This document shows, one piece after another, positions 11,386-21,241 of a DNA stretch of 64,000 bases; positions within the stretch are counted from its first letter, which is position 1, and every line of letters starts with the position of its first letter. The notes under the pieces are model-generated. The model made no database searches and was not told the origin of the DNA. It was given only the letters and a program-made list of their open reading frames with translations. Origin of the DNA: Doryteuthis pealeii (lineage: Eukaryota > Mollusca > Cephalopoda > Myopsida > Loliginidae); the NCBI GenBank assembly GCA_023376005.1, contig CM042160.1, positions 79,794,330-79,858,329 on the forward strand, given 5' to 3'. Both the position numbers and the translations under genes were made by a program.

Positions 11386-12884
11386 TGAGTCAATAAACAT
11401 CATTGATTGGTTAAAATGTACAGACCCCCTGGTGGTCATTGCTCATACTACAAATGCTAACATATGCTGTTTTTCTTTGGGGGGGGGGAATTTCTTGATT
11501 TTTGATGATTTGAAAAACTCATGGAAAAAAGGCCATAACTTTTCTGACAAGGAAATTTTCAGTTAGATGTCTACTTTATATGGTCAAACAAAAAGATAAA
11601 GATTCAGTTTAGCTAACCAGATGGATACAAAGTAAGTATTCTGTTTAGCATTATACTTACATTGTAAATAAGAAAAATGACCAAAATGTATTTGGGAGTT
11701 GCATTTGTAACCATAGAAAATTTGGTTGATCTAACTTTTGTCATCTTTTATCTTATCTGCACACAGACAAATGGAGAAAAAAAAAATTGTTGAATTATGA
11801 TAAGATTTTACACTCAAATTGCTTTAAAATATTTTCAGGTGATGTTAAGTGTTATCAAGTGCAGTCATTACATACATAAGTAAATTTCTTTCTGATTTTG
11901 GAAACTTGATATATTTCTTACTTTTTGATTTTGTTATATCAGGTTTGGTTCGACATGTTGATTTAACTAAAAAGATTTGACATCCAACTGCAACGGCTGC
12001 TTTTCAGCCATGTTTTTCATCTTCGGTTCTCATATTCTATCATTGTATTTTTCTTGATTTATTTATATGTCCAACTGATGTTTTCCCAAAAAGGTCCAAT
12101 AAGGTTGGATCTTTTTTAATTAACAAACCATGTCAGGACTTCAGTTAACACAATCTCAGCCAGGAAGACAAAATATCTAAATTCTACTGTGAATTCCAAT
12201 TTTGGTTAACAAAAATATTGGATAGTTTCCCTCAGAATTATTTTCTTTTTTTTTTACAATTGAATTATTTGTCTTCAATTATATCCACTCTCATCACATA
12301 TTTTATTAATTCTGGTTAAGGTTGAATTTGGGAGTTATAACATTTTCAAATGATGATGATGATGATGATGATGATAGAGATGGAGAATTAAGAAAAAGGA
12401 ACTAATTAAGAGAGCTAATTGGTTTGGATGAATTGATCCAGTGAAAGGAATTCATTAGGATCAAACTCAAACTTAACTCACAGTTTACTAGATTGAACGA
12501 GAATGAATTGAGCACATTCAATACGACTCTTAGGGTCAATTTGGTGAGCTGAAAAAAGAAGTCAACTCTAGCCAGGTGACCAGTCATAGATAAAACTACC
12601 CCCCCCACACACACACACACACAAATCCTAGAATTTGAATATTTACCCAAAATACCAACTGGAAAAATGCTTTTATTCTGTGACGGAAGTGAAGGTAATT
12701 ATGCAGAGGGTGAGTGTTAAAGAATGGAATGGAAATTCAAGACTGAAATCTCTGAATGTGCAAAAGAGAAGAAAGAAAACCTCTACAAGATGAGATGACA
12801 TCAGAAGAATTGGCAAAACAGTTTAATAACAGATTTCAACCAACACATTCGTAATTGACCAATAGCAATTGATTTCATTTGATC
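11386..12884. other. Unassigned sequence with a (GAT)n tract
   Basis: No coding signal is recognised over about 1.5 kb. It contains a (GAT)n run at about 12,350-12,376 and a short C/CA run at 12,598-12,622. Confidence 0.5.
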
Positions 12885-13190
12885 AGTGATTGTATGTATT
12901 TACTCAACTCCTCTGCCATGAGCAGGATGCAACCCAGGGTCAATTTCTTTAAGCAAAGTTGGTTTGAATTCAAAGTTTTTTTGTTCTAGACTGGCTGTCT
13001 GACCAAAACTAAAGAACCCACTCTGCCCTGTTATTTATTCATAACTGGAAGAAGAAAAGATGAATTCATGAGTTTCACAAAGTCATTAGCATGAAAGTGA
13101 AATGCAAACATCTTGTTTAGGATTTGAACCTGGATCACCAATTCCATTTCCTATGATGGTAACCTTTAAGCTGAGTGCACCTCCAGTGAT
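12885..13190 (-). repeat. SINE-B copy, reverse orientation
   Basis: Reverse-strand SINE-B copy of near full length. On the forward strand it begins with the 3' end (ctgccatgagcaggatgcaac) and ends with the tRNA-like head near 13,185. It is diverged from the other copies. Confidence 0.7.
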
Positions 13191-13394
13191 TAGGGTGACT
13201 GTACCTTATCTTTTAACTTTTCAACAATCTTTTTTCAATCTAACATGTTGAGTTCACACTAGAAACACCAGGTGAACTTGGTGATTGATTTCGATAATCA
13301 AAAACTTTGATGTTTTAATCTTAAGATGATTTGTTTTTCTTTCACTTTGTGTCAAGCAACAATTCCTGTCAAAAATTGACATCTTTTTTTAATT

Positions 13395-13745
13395 GGTCAT
13401 ACTTCATTTCTCTCATTACTCTGGTTCTTGCTGATTCTTCTCCCATCTCCTCCGGTTGCCATCTTGTTGTCTAGTTGCTGAATGATTCTTCTTTTGGGCT
13501 GATTTTGGTCATTGTAATTAAAACAAGACTTATGTTTTTTCTCTTGATCAAGTTTATTATTTAGCCCATGATTTTCCACATGGACGACATCGACCCAGGG
13601 TATGTTTGCTCTTTCTGGTGATTAGGTTGAATCTAATCTCTAAACTAAATCACGTGTTTCTCATGGAACATGAGATTCACACCTGGCTGCCTTGACTCTA
13701 ACATGACAGACCTTAATTTAATTTTACTTACAGGTATTGCTCACA
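13395..13745. repeat. Interspersed repeat family X, copy 1
   Basis: This shares ordered blocks with 51,160-51,620 and 60,270-60,680, including gccatcttgttgtctagttgc, a run like acaagacttatgtttttt, and tcttgatcaagtttatta followed by cccatgatt. No protein is recognised. The reverse strand carries AATAAA-like signals, so an LTR or retroelement end read on the minus strand is possible but unproven. Confidence 0.55.
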
Positions 13746-14012
13746 ATTTATGACTCCTCATAAACTGTAATACTATGATCAGGGATCAAACCACTCATGC
13801 CTGCCAATGTATTATAGTAGTATGAAGAGTCATATTTAGATATCAGGCTGCATGCAAAAGATATGAGAAAAAATATTGAAATGAAATTTTATAAAAAATT
13901 CCTATTTTATCTTGTTTCAATATGTTTATAGAAATCTTATCCTCACCCGAGAGTCTGTACCTTTATAATTGATAAATCATTTCAGTAAGTAGACGGAAAA
14001 GCATATTGTTGG

Positions 14013-14206
14013 TATCAGCCAGACAGTGAGGGAGTATATCCCCTTTTCACTAGAGCTAGACAAAGGAGATTGTATTTGGTGTGTCTGAGGTGGAGAGCCA
14101 CACCTACCATCACCTCCTCACTTTACTACACAGATCCCTGTGCTACTCATACGCTGAGTTGTGGTTATAAGTCGGATGCTCTACCAACTGAGCTAAACTG
14201 GCACTC
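14013..14206 (-). repeat. SINE-A copy, reverse orientation
   Basis: Reverse complement of the 11.1-kb SINE-A. It shows the tail (ggtatcagccagacagtgag) first and the tRNA-like head with B- and A-box remnants (gctctaccaactgagctaaa) last. Confidence 0.75.
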
Positions 14207-14599
14207 ATTTCAGTAATCAAAGATAAATTTTATTAAACAGAAAATGATACTCAAATTCAAGATCAGAGGCTCTCAAAATAAAAATGCAACAAAAATGCAA
14301 CAAAATTTAGTTTTTTTTTTAATGTAAACTTGTATTTTTCATTTTAATAAAACACAAACTTCATATTGAAGGAATACAATATAAAAATGTTATATAATTT
14401 CATTTAAACATACTGTTGTTAAAATTTATCAAATATAGTCACCACTTATTATATGTATCCCTGTCTAAATAAAACTCCTATTGGTACATTATTTATCCGC
14501 CACCTGCTCTTCTCTTGGCAAATCTCTTAAGTCTACAAGTTGGACCAATCTTTGATCAGTCAGTCTGGGTTACAAAAGAAACATTTTGTCCTTGGATAT
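14207..14599. other. Unassigned AT-rich sequence
   Basis: No recognised feature. It includes a near-duplicate aaaaatgcaacaaaaatgcaac at about 14,280. Confidence 0.5.
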
Positions 14600-15115
14600 T
14601 ACACATTACATTTTCATGTGATGTTTCACTTAGTTTTTATTTTTCTCTTCTTATGTTTTATATTCTTTCTTCTATTATTCTTCTGCTCATCTTTGGTTTC
14701 TTACGTTCTTCTTCTAGCGTCTGGACTTCATCTTGGGGACTTTGTGTCTGGTCTTCCATTGGGGATTTCTCTTTATCAGAAGTCCTGTGTCAATGGTAGT
14801 TTTTAGATAATAACCCAAGACTTCGGTTTGTTTTAGATCATATTTTATTCCGAAATCCCCACCAGACTACCTGCGCAGATTGAGTCGGCCATGCGCTTAC
14901 CGCGACTTACCACCTTCGTGGTTTGGCCGATACTGAACTAAACTCTATTTCTAATCTAAACCGGAAGAGGGTCTTCTCCACCTATTCTCACGGTATCCCC
15001 CAGAAGAAGGATCAGACTGAGGTCAAGCTGAGTCACTCAATCCTTCAAGGCCGCCAGCTGCAAATTATAACAGCCATTTTAGTTTCTACACTACTGTACA
15101 TAAGTGTTACAATTA
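14600..15115 (+). repeat. Interspersed repeat family W, copy 1
   Basis: In the same order, this matches the reverse strand of the 543-bp insert at 53,738-54,280. Shared blocks are ctagcgtctgg, cttatcagaagtcctgtgt, ctaaaccggaagagggtctt, gaggtcaagc and aaggccgccagctg. The family's class is not known. Open frames here are short and not conserved in frame between the copies. Confidence 0.6.
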
Positions 15116-15417
15116 TGTAACACTTATTCCAAATGATCAACAGGTTTCATTTGACATTTGCATTCATTTCCCTTAAATAATATTTTATAGATATTTCTCT
15201 CAATTCTTTCAAAAGAGAAGACATTTCATTGTTTATTAAAGATCTTGAAAGACAATTACAAGTATTCTCATGCAACATGCTTTGGTGGCAATAAATGATA
15301 CACTCTCAACCCGCCAATATAATTGAAAGGTGGCGGGGGGGCATTAACCTTGCTTGCTTTAAGAAGTCCTTTCTAGAAATAATACACAATACCATATATA
15401 TGAATGTATGTATAAAT

Positions 15418-15457
15418 ACATTCATATATATATATATATGTGTGAGTGAGTGTGTGT

Positions 15458-15501
<44 letters not shown>

Positions 15502-15502
15502 T
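15418..15502 (+). repeat. (TA)n(GT)n microsatellite, left border of PLE fold-back
   Basis: TA then GT repeats ending at the PLE-derived inverted arm. The junction is the codons for M-L-P-K-Y-T read on the reverse strand running straight into CA repeats. Confidence 0.85.
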
Positions 15503-15782
15503 TGGGCAGCATTCTTTCATTTATACACGTAGAATAAAACAAAAGACATGTCTCCTGTTTAACAATTTTATCAATGACCTTTTCAAGCTTTCTGGACAAC
15601 TTTTTTATATTTAGATGGAATCGCTGGATTAGTCCACCAAAGTTTATCCCAAGTACTTGTTTAACATTTTTCCTATCAATTCTCCTCCTCCCAACCCCCA
15701 CCCCTTAATATAATTTCTACGAGTTCCCCTCCTAGTTACTCTCACTACTACTAACTTGAAAAAAACTGGAACACAAAAATAC

Positions 15783-15827
15783 TATCTCTGATGATGGCAC
15801 TTCAAAGTGGCGAAAGTACTTGGGATA
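15783..15827 (+). ncRNA. Hammerhead ribozyme motif, family A copy 1
   Basis: The core CTGATGA (15,788-15,794) and GAAA (15,812-15,815) are both intact. Stem II (15,796-15,811) pairs cactt with aagtg and has one internal mismatch. Stem III is minimal (AG with CT around a two-base loop). The predicted cleavage point is after T15,821. Stem I is weak: tatc 15,783-15,786 with gata 15,824-15,827, with a bulge. PLE hammerheads are known to have very short stem III, so the design fits, but a single unit may cleave poorly. Confidence 0.6.
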
Positions 15828-15985
15828 AAAACTTTGGTGGACTAATCCACAGATTTCATCCAAATGTAAAATGTTGGCCAGAAAGCTCGAAAAATTGTTA
15901 ATAAAACTGTTAAACAGGAGATGTGTCTTTTTGTTTAATTCTACATGTATAAATGAAGGAATGCTGCCCAAATACACACTCACAC
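15791..15985 (+). pseudogene. Penelope-like element protein, N-terminal fragment
   Basis: Starting from the ATGs inside the ribozyme core, the frame gives M-M-A-L then, with indels, A-E-S-T, F-G-G-L, a region matching FHPNIKKLARKLEK, then FNSTCINE and MLPKYT. The F..xC....LLPKYT type motif matches the N-terminal region of Penelope-like ORFs. Reverse transcriptase and endonuclease domains are absent. The frame ends in microsatellite. Frameshifts near 15,830-15,900 make it non-coding. Confidence 0.55.
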
Positions 15986-16003
15986 TCACACACACACACA
16001 TAT

Positions 16004-16096
<93 letters not shown>
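15976..16096 (+). repeat. (CA)n(TA)n microsatellite, right border of PLE fold-back
   Basis: CA units followed by about 90 bp of TA/TG-type repeat, mirroring the microsatellite on the other side of the fold-back. Confidence 0.9.
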
Positions 16097-16098
<2 letters not shown>

Positions 16099-16204
16099 AT
16101 TGCATCAACTGTTCTATAATCTGATATACAACACATAATTATTAACTGAATTTTGACCTGACATTTTTACTGAATAACATTCAATTCATGTGATTAATAT
16201 TCCC

Positions 16205-16520
16205 TGAATTAATTGCATGCAAATGATCTTGTGCTTCTTGCAAATGCACTTGCTTACGCCAAATCGGCTGCATCGTCTGCAGGAGGCAATGAGAATGCAG
16301 ATAAAACAGAGTTCATATGTTTTAATCAAGATTAAATGCCAAGTCACTTAAACTAGTAGACCAGTTCATATACTTTGGTAGCAATATCTCATTTACTGAA
16401 AGTGATATCAACATGTGCATAGGTAAGGCATAGACTGATATTGACAAGTTAATGACCCAATGGTAATCTGATCTCTCTGATGAAATAAAATAGAATTTTT
16501 TCCGAGCTAAATTGTTGGTC
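16205..16520 (+). pseudogene. RTE-type LINE relic, first copy of an internal duplication
   Basis: This reads from just after the catalytic YADD motif. It starts D-L-V-L-L-A-N-A-L-A-Y-A-K, then N-A-D-K-T-E-F-I-C-F, F-I-Y-F-G-S-N-I-S, the usual K-A-x-T-D-I-D region, and ends at about W-x-S-D-L-S-D-E-I. The same stretch of the protein is repeated immediately downstream from 16,521. Stops are frequent. Confidence 0.75.
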
Positions 16521-17275
16521 AGACTACACAGATGATCTAGTACTTCTTGCAAATACACCTGCCCAAGCCAATTCTCTACTGCATAGCCTGGAACAGGTAG
16601 CAAGAGGCATTGGTCTTGACGAGAACTAAAATAGAACAGAGTCCATGTGTTTTAAACAAAATGGTACAAATGGCAAGCCTGTGAAATTAATAGACCACTT
16701 CATATACTTTGGTAGCAATATCTCATCTACTGAAAGTGATATCAACATATGCATTGGTAAGGCATAGACTGATATTGACAGGTTATCAATCCTATGGAAA
16801 TATGATCTCCCTGATAATAATAGTAAAACAAGAATTCCCTGAAACTGTAGCTGTGTCAGTACTACTGTATGATTGAACCATTTGGACTTTAATGAAATGC
16901 CTGGAGGAAAATCTAGATTAGAACTACACAAGGATGCTAAATACTGTTTTGAACAAAATCCTGTAAGCAGCACCCTACAAAATAGTAGTTGCACAACTAC
17001 TTACTTCCCATCTTACAAAATGAGCGAGATATGTTGAGCACTGCTTAAGAAGCAAGGATGATCGTATAAATGATCCCTATCCTATGCACTCCTACACATG
17101 GACACACCAGAACTGGTTAAACAGCAAAACCTCACACCCATCAGTTCTGTGCAGACACTGGATGCCGTCTAGAGGACTTTCTAAAAGTGATGATCAATAG
17201 GGACAGATGGTGAGAGAGAGTCAAGGGAATCCCTGCTGCTGGCACATCTTGATGACAATGGTAATGATGATGATG
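16521..17275 (+). pseudogene. RTE-type LINE relic, second copy to the 3' end
   Basis: It starts at D-Y-T-D-D-L-V-L-L, a version of the YADD catalytic box with A changed to T. It continues through ANTPAQANSLLHSLEQ, GSNISSTESDINI, the HLDFNEM-like word and the unexpanded codons at the KQHPT site (agcagcaccctacaaaa, about 16,965). It then runs through the D-A-V/E-D-L region to an end in ATGATG repeats near 17,255. It shows the unexpanded state of the site that became a minisatellite at 7.5 kb. Confidence 0.8.
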
Positions 17276-17420
17276 AAAAAGAAATAGGCAACACACTTAT
17301 TCATGTATCTACATATATATGTATGTTTAAATATATACATACACATACATACACATACAATTTAAGTCAGAAAATTAAAGGAACAAAAAAGTTGATATGA
17401 CAATATTTTGTTAAAATTTG

Positions 17421-17979
17421 ACAGATTTTAAGAAATGATCAAATGTTATATCATATCGTGTCTCTCATAGTCTGACCATTCAAGAAACGTTGTCCTCCCA
17501 CCACTTCCTCTTCCTGCCTCCTCCTCCTTGTTGCAGAATCCTCTTGGCAAGCTTTGTTCCTCATGAATCATGCCCTTTAGTTTGCATCACTTCACTATGG
17601 TTAGTAGAACCTGATGACTTGACCAATTTTGTTTTCCAGACTTTGAAAATAAAAAAACTTCACCATAAAATGCTTTTTATATTTCATATAAGAATTTCTG
17701 GTTTTTGAATTGAATCATTTTGTTTGGAGATATGAAATTATAATTCTGGAAGTTTTCCTTTATAATAAAAAAATTGTGCACATAAGGATAGATGATTAAT
17801 TCATTTTAAAAGAATGTCAACCCATCAAGGGTTATTTAAAATCTAGAGGTTAGGGAATAGCATTCATAGTATGTTCATATTTACATTTTGTTGTGTAGTT
17901 ATTTCTTAAAAGGTTTTAGTTTTGCAAATAGTCCTACCAAATATAAATAATTTTTGAATAGATCTATTTGACTTATAGA
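17421..17979. other. Unassigned sequence at the start of the left arm
   Basis: No recognised element. Includes a CTCCTCC-rich patch near 17,515. The mirror copy is 41,420-41,978. Confidence 0.5.
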
Positions 17980-18405
17980 TGGGACTCTAATATGTACTAC
18001 CACTCCGGTGAATCAGAGTGAATTTGGGATTAATGGCAATGAAAGGGTTATCTACATTCCCAGAGGTGCACTTATCATAATGGTTATTGTCATAGGAAAT
18101 GGAATTAAAAAAACAAGTTCAAATCATGGATGAGACTGTTTCACTTCATGTTAATTCCATTGGGAAAGGTATGAATCCATCTGTTCTTTCTCCATCAGTG
18201 GGTAAATAGTAGGGCAGCCTAGGTTCTTTAGTAATGATAAGGCAGCTAGTCTAAAAGAAGATAGAAAAATTCTGATTGCAAACCAGCTTTACTCCTTGTA
18301 AAAATTGATCTTGCATTACATTGTACTTGTAACAGAGGAGTTGAGTAAATACATACTTTACATTCCCCAAATCTCCAGAACTGGAGCCTCACCATCAGAT
18401 GCAGT
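17980..18405 (+). repeat. Repeat family Z, split by a SINE-B insertion
   Basis: Family Z is recognised by gggactctaa..ggtactaccactcc, gggattaatggcaatgaa and ccagaactggagcctcacc, also seen at 19.6, 39.8 and 57.65 kb. Here its two halves (17,980-18,061 and 18,359-18,405) are separated by a SINE-B with target-site duplication. The class of family Z is unknown. Confidence 0.7.
18062..18358 (+). repeat. SINE-B, complete copy with 9-bp target duplication
   Basis: The ends are defined by the direct repeat tacattccc at 18,053-18,061 and 18,359-18,367, and by the uninterrupted family Z on either side. That gives a 297-bp element. It has a degenerate tRNA-like head (taatggttattgtcat as A box, caagttcaaatcatgg as B box) and the shared body. 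The 9-bp duplication fits LINE-driven insertion. The mirror copy is at about 41,050-41,350. Confidence 0.8.
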
Positions 18406-19364
18406 TTATTATCATAGACAGTACACCTGTTTGTTTTTAGGGGGGGTATCTTTCTGCAGGGGATACAGTCATTATATTCAAAAAACTTTTCAGACGAGGC
18501 TTTGCACATGAAAGGAGACATAAAGCAGACAGTGTTGAGATTGCACTTAATGCCTTTTAGTTTCAATTAAGAAAGGGAAAAAAGAAAAAAGACAAAAGAA
18601 AAATGCAAGCATTAAATGCCGAGCAAGTTTCATTTCTTTTTTAAAATTTCCTTTATTGTTTTTCTTTTAGCGACAAAGTTGAAAAATGCATATTTCATTG
18701 TCAGTCTGAGAAAAATGTTGATTGCTTTTGTCCGAGTCACATCTGTGTGACAATTCCCAAGACCAAAAAAAGAAAGGACAGAAAAGTTCACAATAAAAAG
18801 AAGTTGAAATTAAATTATGCAAATGATGTCAAGTCACTTATCTGTGAATAAAAAGACAAGACACAATTATTAGAACTTTGTAATTTGTCATGACAAATAT
18901 CTTCATTCTTGTTGTTTTTGCAGTTGCAAAGGTTCAAGTCAGATGTTGATGGTGTCAAGATCCAACTATTATCTTCATGTCTTTTGTTTGTATAGAGGAA
19001 CTGTTTATGGCAAGTCGTGCTGAGAAAACAGTATTAGTAGATCTAACAAAACATTTATTCTGCAATGAGGCATAGCTTAGAGATTAAAACATCATTAACA
19101 CTAATACAGAACACACCAACAATACCTCATGATTTCATAAAATTTTAATAGCTTTATGTTACAATATGGAAATGAGAAATCCATGCCTTTTCTTTCGGAT
19201 TCAATTTATGATCGGCTGGAACTGCAAAATCTACCAGTTGACAAGTTCTCTTTTTCTTGTTTATCTATACAAGGCCTGGTCTTCCAACTGGGATAAGGTG
19301 ATCTCTCTGTATCTCAAAGTCCAGAGAATTCTATGCGTTTCATTCAATAGAGTGTGAAAAGAAG
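18406..19364. other. Unassigned sequence
   Basis: About 960 bp with no recognised element. It includes a frame of 63 codons near 19,166-19,357 that runs into the repeat that follows and has no recognisable motif. Confidence 0.5.
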
Positions 19365-19555
19365 GTTCCTGAGTCTGACAAGAAATACCTGAAGAAGGCT
19401 GGAGGGCACATCGGACGAAACGTTATACAGATAGCAATGAAGATGAGGACAATAGTCTGAATAATCCAAATAATACTAAATAAGAAATTGTTTTAACTAC
19501 ATCTGTCATCATTAACAATAAACATAAACCAACTTTTAGGGTTTGCGTTTTTCAT
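19365..19555 (+). repeat. Coding-like repeat with KKVPE-type and KKYLKK words, copy 1
   Basis: Forward translation gives KKVPESDKKYLKK, then a stretch ending NNPNNTK and a stop. The reverse strand at 25,333-25,640 encodes the same words (FEKKVPKSE, FDKKYLKKTEGYTG). The peptide is conserved between the two copies, so it derives from an element protein or exon that was mobilised. I do not recognise the protein. The CTGAAGA...GAAAC arrangement looks ribozyme-like but lacks a stem II. Confidence 0.5.
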
Positions 19556-19559
19556 GTTG

Positions 19560-19735
19560 TTGGCTACAAACATTTACTTTACCAAAATCTTCTCAAATCT
19601 TGCCCTGATGGTGAGGCTTCAGTTCTAAAGATCTGATAAGAGTGGAGTACCCCTACATTACCATTAATCTCAGGTCGACTTTTACAAGGAGTGATAGTAG
19701 GTGTTAGAGTCCCATCTATGAACAGACCAAGTTTG
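19560..19735 (-). repeat. Repeat family Z, reverse copy
   Basis: Reverse-strand family Z with the blocks ggtgaggcttcagttct, ctccactcttatcag in reverse complement form, and ttagagtcccatctatg. Confidence 0.65.
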
Positions 19736-19746
19736 ATAGAAATTAC

Positions 19747-19988
19747 AAAGAATTAAGGGCCAGCTTAACTCATCCAGCTAGGAATCACAAGGTTCTTGGT
19801 TCGATACTGGCCCACACCAACTCAGCACATGAGTAGCACAGGGATCTGATCTCCACCTCATATGCTAAAAGCAATCTCCTTGGTGTAGTACTATACACTT
19901 ATAGCATGAGCTATACAGCAAGAGAATCGGATAACTCTCTTGCTGTATAGCTCATGCCGACATTAGGCCACCCCAACGACTTTACTTA
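19747..19988 (+). repeat. SINE-A variant carrying a perfect 21-bp hairpin
   Basis: The tRNA-like head (ggttcttggttcgatactgg as B box) and the tail ccgacattaggccacccc are those of SINE-A. The segment where other copies have ggggatagactccctcgctg is replaced by a perfect inverted repeat of 21 bp (19,905-19,925 and 19,936-19,956; arm sequence catgagctatacagcaagag plus one base) with a 10-base loop. The mirror copy at 39,440-39,690 keeps both hairpin arms. Confidence 0.75.
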
Positions 19989-20006
19989 TGTTTTACATAG
20001 AGGCTT

Positions 20007-20009
<3 letters not shown>

Positions 20010-20052
<43 letters not shown>

Positions 20053-20135
20053 GGGGTGTATGTGTGTTTGTGTGTGTGTGTGTATGTGTGTATATATGCA
20101 AGGGCATTAGTACAAAGTGAAATACAAATATATAT
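20010..20135. repeat. CT, TA and GT microsatellites
   Basis: Short CT, TA (20,020-20,050) and GT tracts in series, then another short TA tract at 20,128-20,145. Confidence 0.8.
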
Positions 20136-20139
20136 ATAT

Positions 20140-20415
20140 ATATACCAACCCTCCGCACGAGCAGGATGTGACACAAGGTCAATTTCTTAAACGGAGTTCA
20201 ACAGGTTTGAATTCAGAGTTTTCCTTCTCCTAGACCAGTTGCCTAACCAAGGTTAAAGAGCCCGGTCTGCCCTACTATTTATCCATAGCTGGAGGGAGAG
20301 TAGGATTCATACCCAAGGGTATTAGCGCTAAGTGAAATGCAATTACCACATCCAGGATTTGAACTCGGGACAACAAGTCCATTTCCCATGATTTTAACCA
20401 TTACACCACGCACTT
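20140..20415 (-). repeat. SINE-B copy, reverse orientation, well preserved
   Basis: On the reverse strand the head reads tggtgtaatggttaaaatc (A box, similar to tRNA-Glu/Asp/Gly type A boxes), with a B box in gagttcaaatcctgg. The body and the 3' end (gcaggatgtgacacaagg on the forward strand) follow. This is the clearest tRNA-like head of the family in the window. Confidence 0.8.
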
Positions 20416-20678
20416 CCCACAAGGGAAATACAAATAGATTTATCCTGATTTTGAAGTTGGCTCCCTCAGTCGATTCTTTTTATGTATAATCCATAAAGAG
20501 TTCTCTAGCCCATCAATCTGAGAGGAGGAAAGTTTGTGAATTTAAAACCTGATGAATATTTCTCAGAGAATTTCTTCTTATGTTACACACCATTAAAAAC
20601 AAAAAAAGTCACTGGTGTAAAAGTTCATTTGTTAAGTTTCAACTTAGTTAATGGTTTCCCTGATGCAAATAGATGAAC

Positions 20679-20723
<45 letters not shown>
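20416..20723. other. Unassigned, ending in a (CA)n microsatellite
   Basis: No recognised element up to a (CA)n tract at about 20,680-20,723, which forms the left border of the next fold-back. Confidence 0.6.
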
Positions 20724-20727
<4 letters not shown>

Positions 20728-20733
20728 CATAAG

Positions 20734-20870
20734 TTAAACGTAATGAGTCAGATATACCTACTAATAGTTTTGCTAAGTAGCTCATCAGGGCAAGAATCAG
20801 ACTCCGATTCTTGCCCTGATGAGCTACTAAGCGAAACTATTAGTAGGTATATCTGACTCATTACATTTAA
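20734..20870. repeat. Fold-back unit around a hammerhead ribozyme, family B
   Basis: The two arms (about 20,734-20,800 and 20,805-20,870) are inverted copies reaching from taatgagtcagatatacc to its complement, with a centre of only a few bases. Each arm holds the ribozyme 3' part. Only the forward strand has an intact GAAA; the reverse-strand copy reads AAAA at that place (20,768-20,771). A CA tract lies to the left. The mirror unit is at 38,575-38,710. Confidence 0.8.
20800..20859 (+). ncRNA. Hammerhead ribozyme, family B, type I layout
   Basis: The core is CTGATGA 20,816-20,822 and GAAA 20,833-20,836. Stem II is gct 20,823-20,825 with agc 20,830-20,832 around a 4-base loop. Stem III is act 20,836-20,838 with agt 20,842-20,844 around a 3-base loop. 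Predicted cleavage is after A20,845 (GTA). Stem I is tgcc 20,812-20,815 with ggta 20,846-20,849, then an internal loop, then gat 20,806-20,808 with atc 20,851-20,853, and further pairs outside. The internal loop is the usual place for the tertiary contact of natural hammerheads. Confidence 0.75.
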
Positions 20871-20884
20871 CTTTATTACTTGCT

Positions 20885-21105
20885 CTACTTGAGTATTGAG
20901 CACATTTTACATTTTAGCTTTAGATAATCCTAGCGGTTTATATATATATATCTTTTCATATATGTATATATTTTTTTCTTTTGGCCAAGTGTTATAGTAT
21001 TAATTGATTTTTTTTTTACCCTGGAAAAAAATTTGGTAGTATATTTTTACTATCAAATTATTTGCCGGGTTTTTTCTTACTGCAAGGATTTACCAATAAG
21101 TTTTG
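20885..21105 (-). repeat. Repeat family Y, reverse copy
   Basis: Reverse-strand match to 38,340-38,560 (its mirror) and to an independent forward copy at 49,605-49,870. Shared words include accgctaggattatctaaagc, the aaatcaattaat region and ttggtaatccttgcagtaag. It sits between two fold-back units, so it may belong to the same PLE-like terminal region. Confidence 0.6.
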
Positions 21106-21108
21106 TAT

Positions 21109-21116
21109 ATTATATA

Positions 21117-21184
<68 letters not shown>
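21109..21184. repeat. (TA)n(GT)n microsatellite
   Basis: TA then GT tract on the left border of the family C fold-back. Confidence 0.9.
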
Positions 21185-21187
<3 letters not shown>

Positions 21188-21241
21188 TGGCAAAGTTTGG
21201 AATGAAATCTGACAGTATGAGAAAAAAAAAAAAAGGAAGAA

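Larger units (their letters stand above)
15503..15985. repeat. PLE-derived fold-back with a hammerhead ribozyme
   Basis: The left arm (about 15,503-15,658) is an inverted copy of the right arm (about 15,815-15,985). Both encode the same Penelope-like peptide, with FGGLIHRFHP on the left and F-(G)-G-L-I-H-R-F-H-P on the right, followed by a KKLARKLEK-like stretch, FNSTCINE and MLPKYT. Both arms run at M-L-P-K-Y-T into CA/TA microsatellite. The inverted homology ends at aagtact, inside the hammerhead motif. The sequence between arm and ribozyme (15,659-15,786) is single copy. A second copy with the same design lies at 46,536-46,866. Confidence 0.75.

Noticed and set aside
15306..15701. A 131-codon reverse frame as a gene
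   Set aside because: It is the PLE left arm read into GT and TA microsatellite; no domain beyond the fragment exists.
19385..19450. CTGAAGA ... CGAAAC in the KKYLKK repeat as a hammerhead
   Set aside because: The sequence between the two boxes does not fold into a stem in either copy. It reads better as coding-like.
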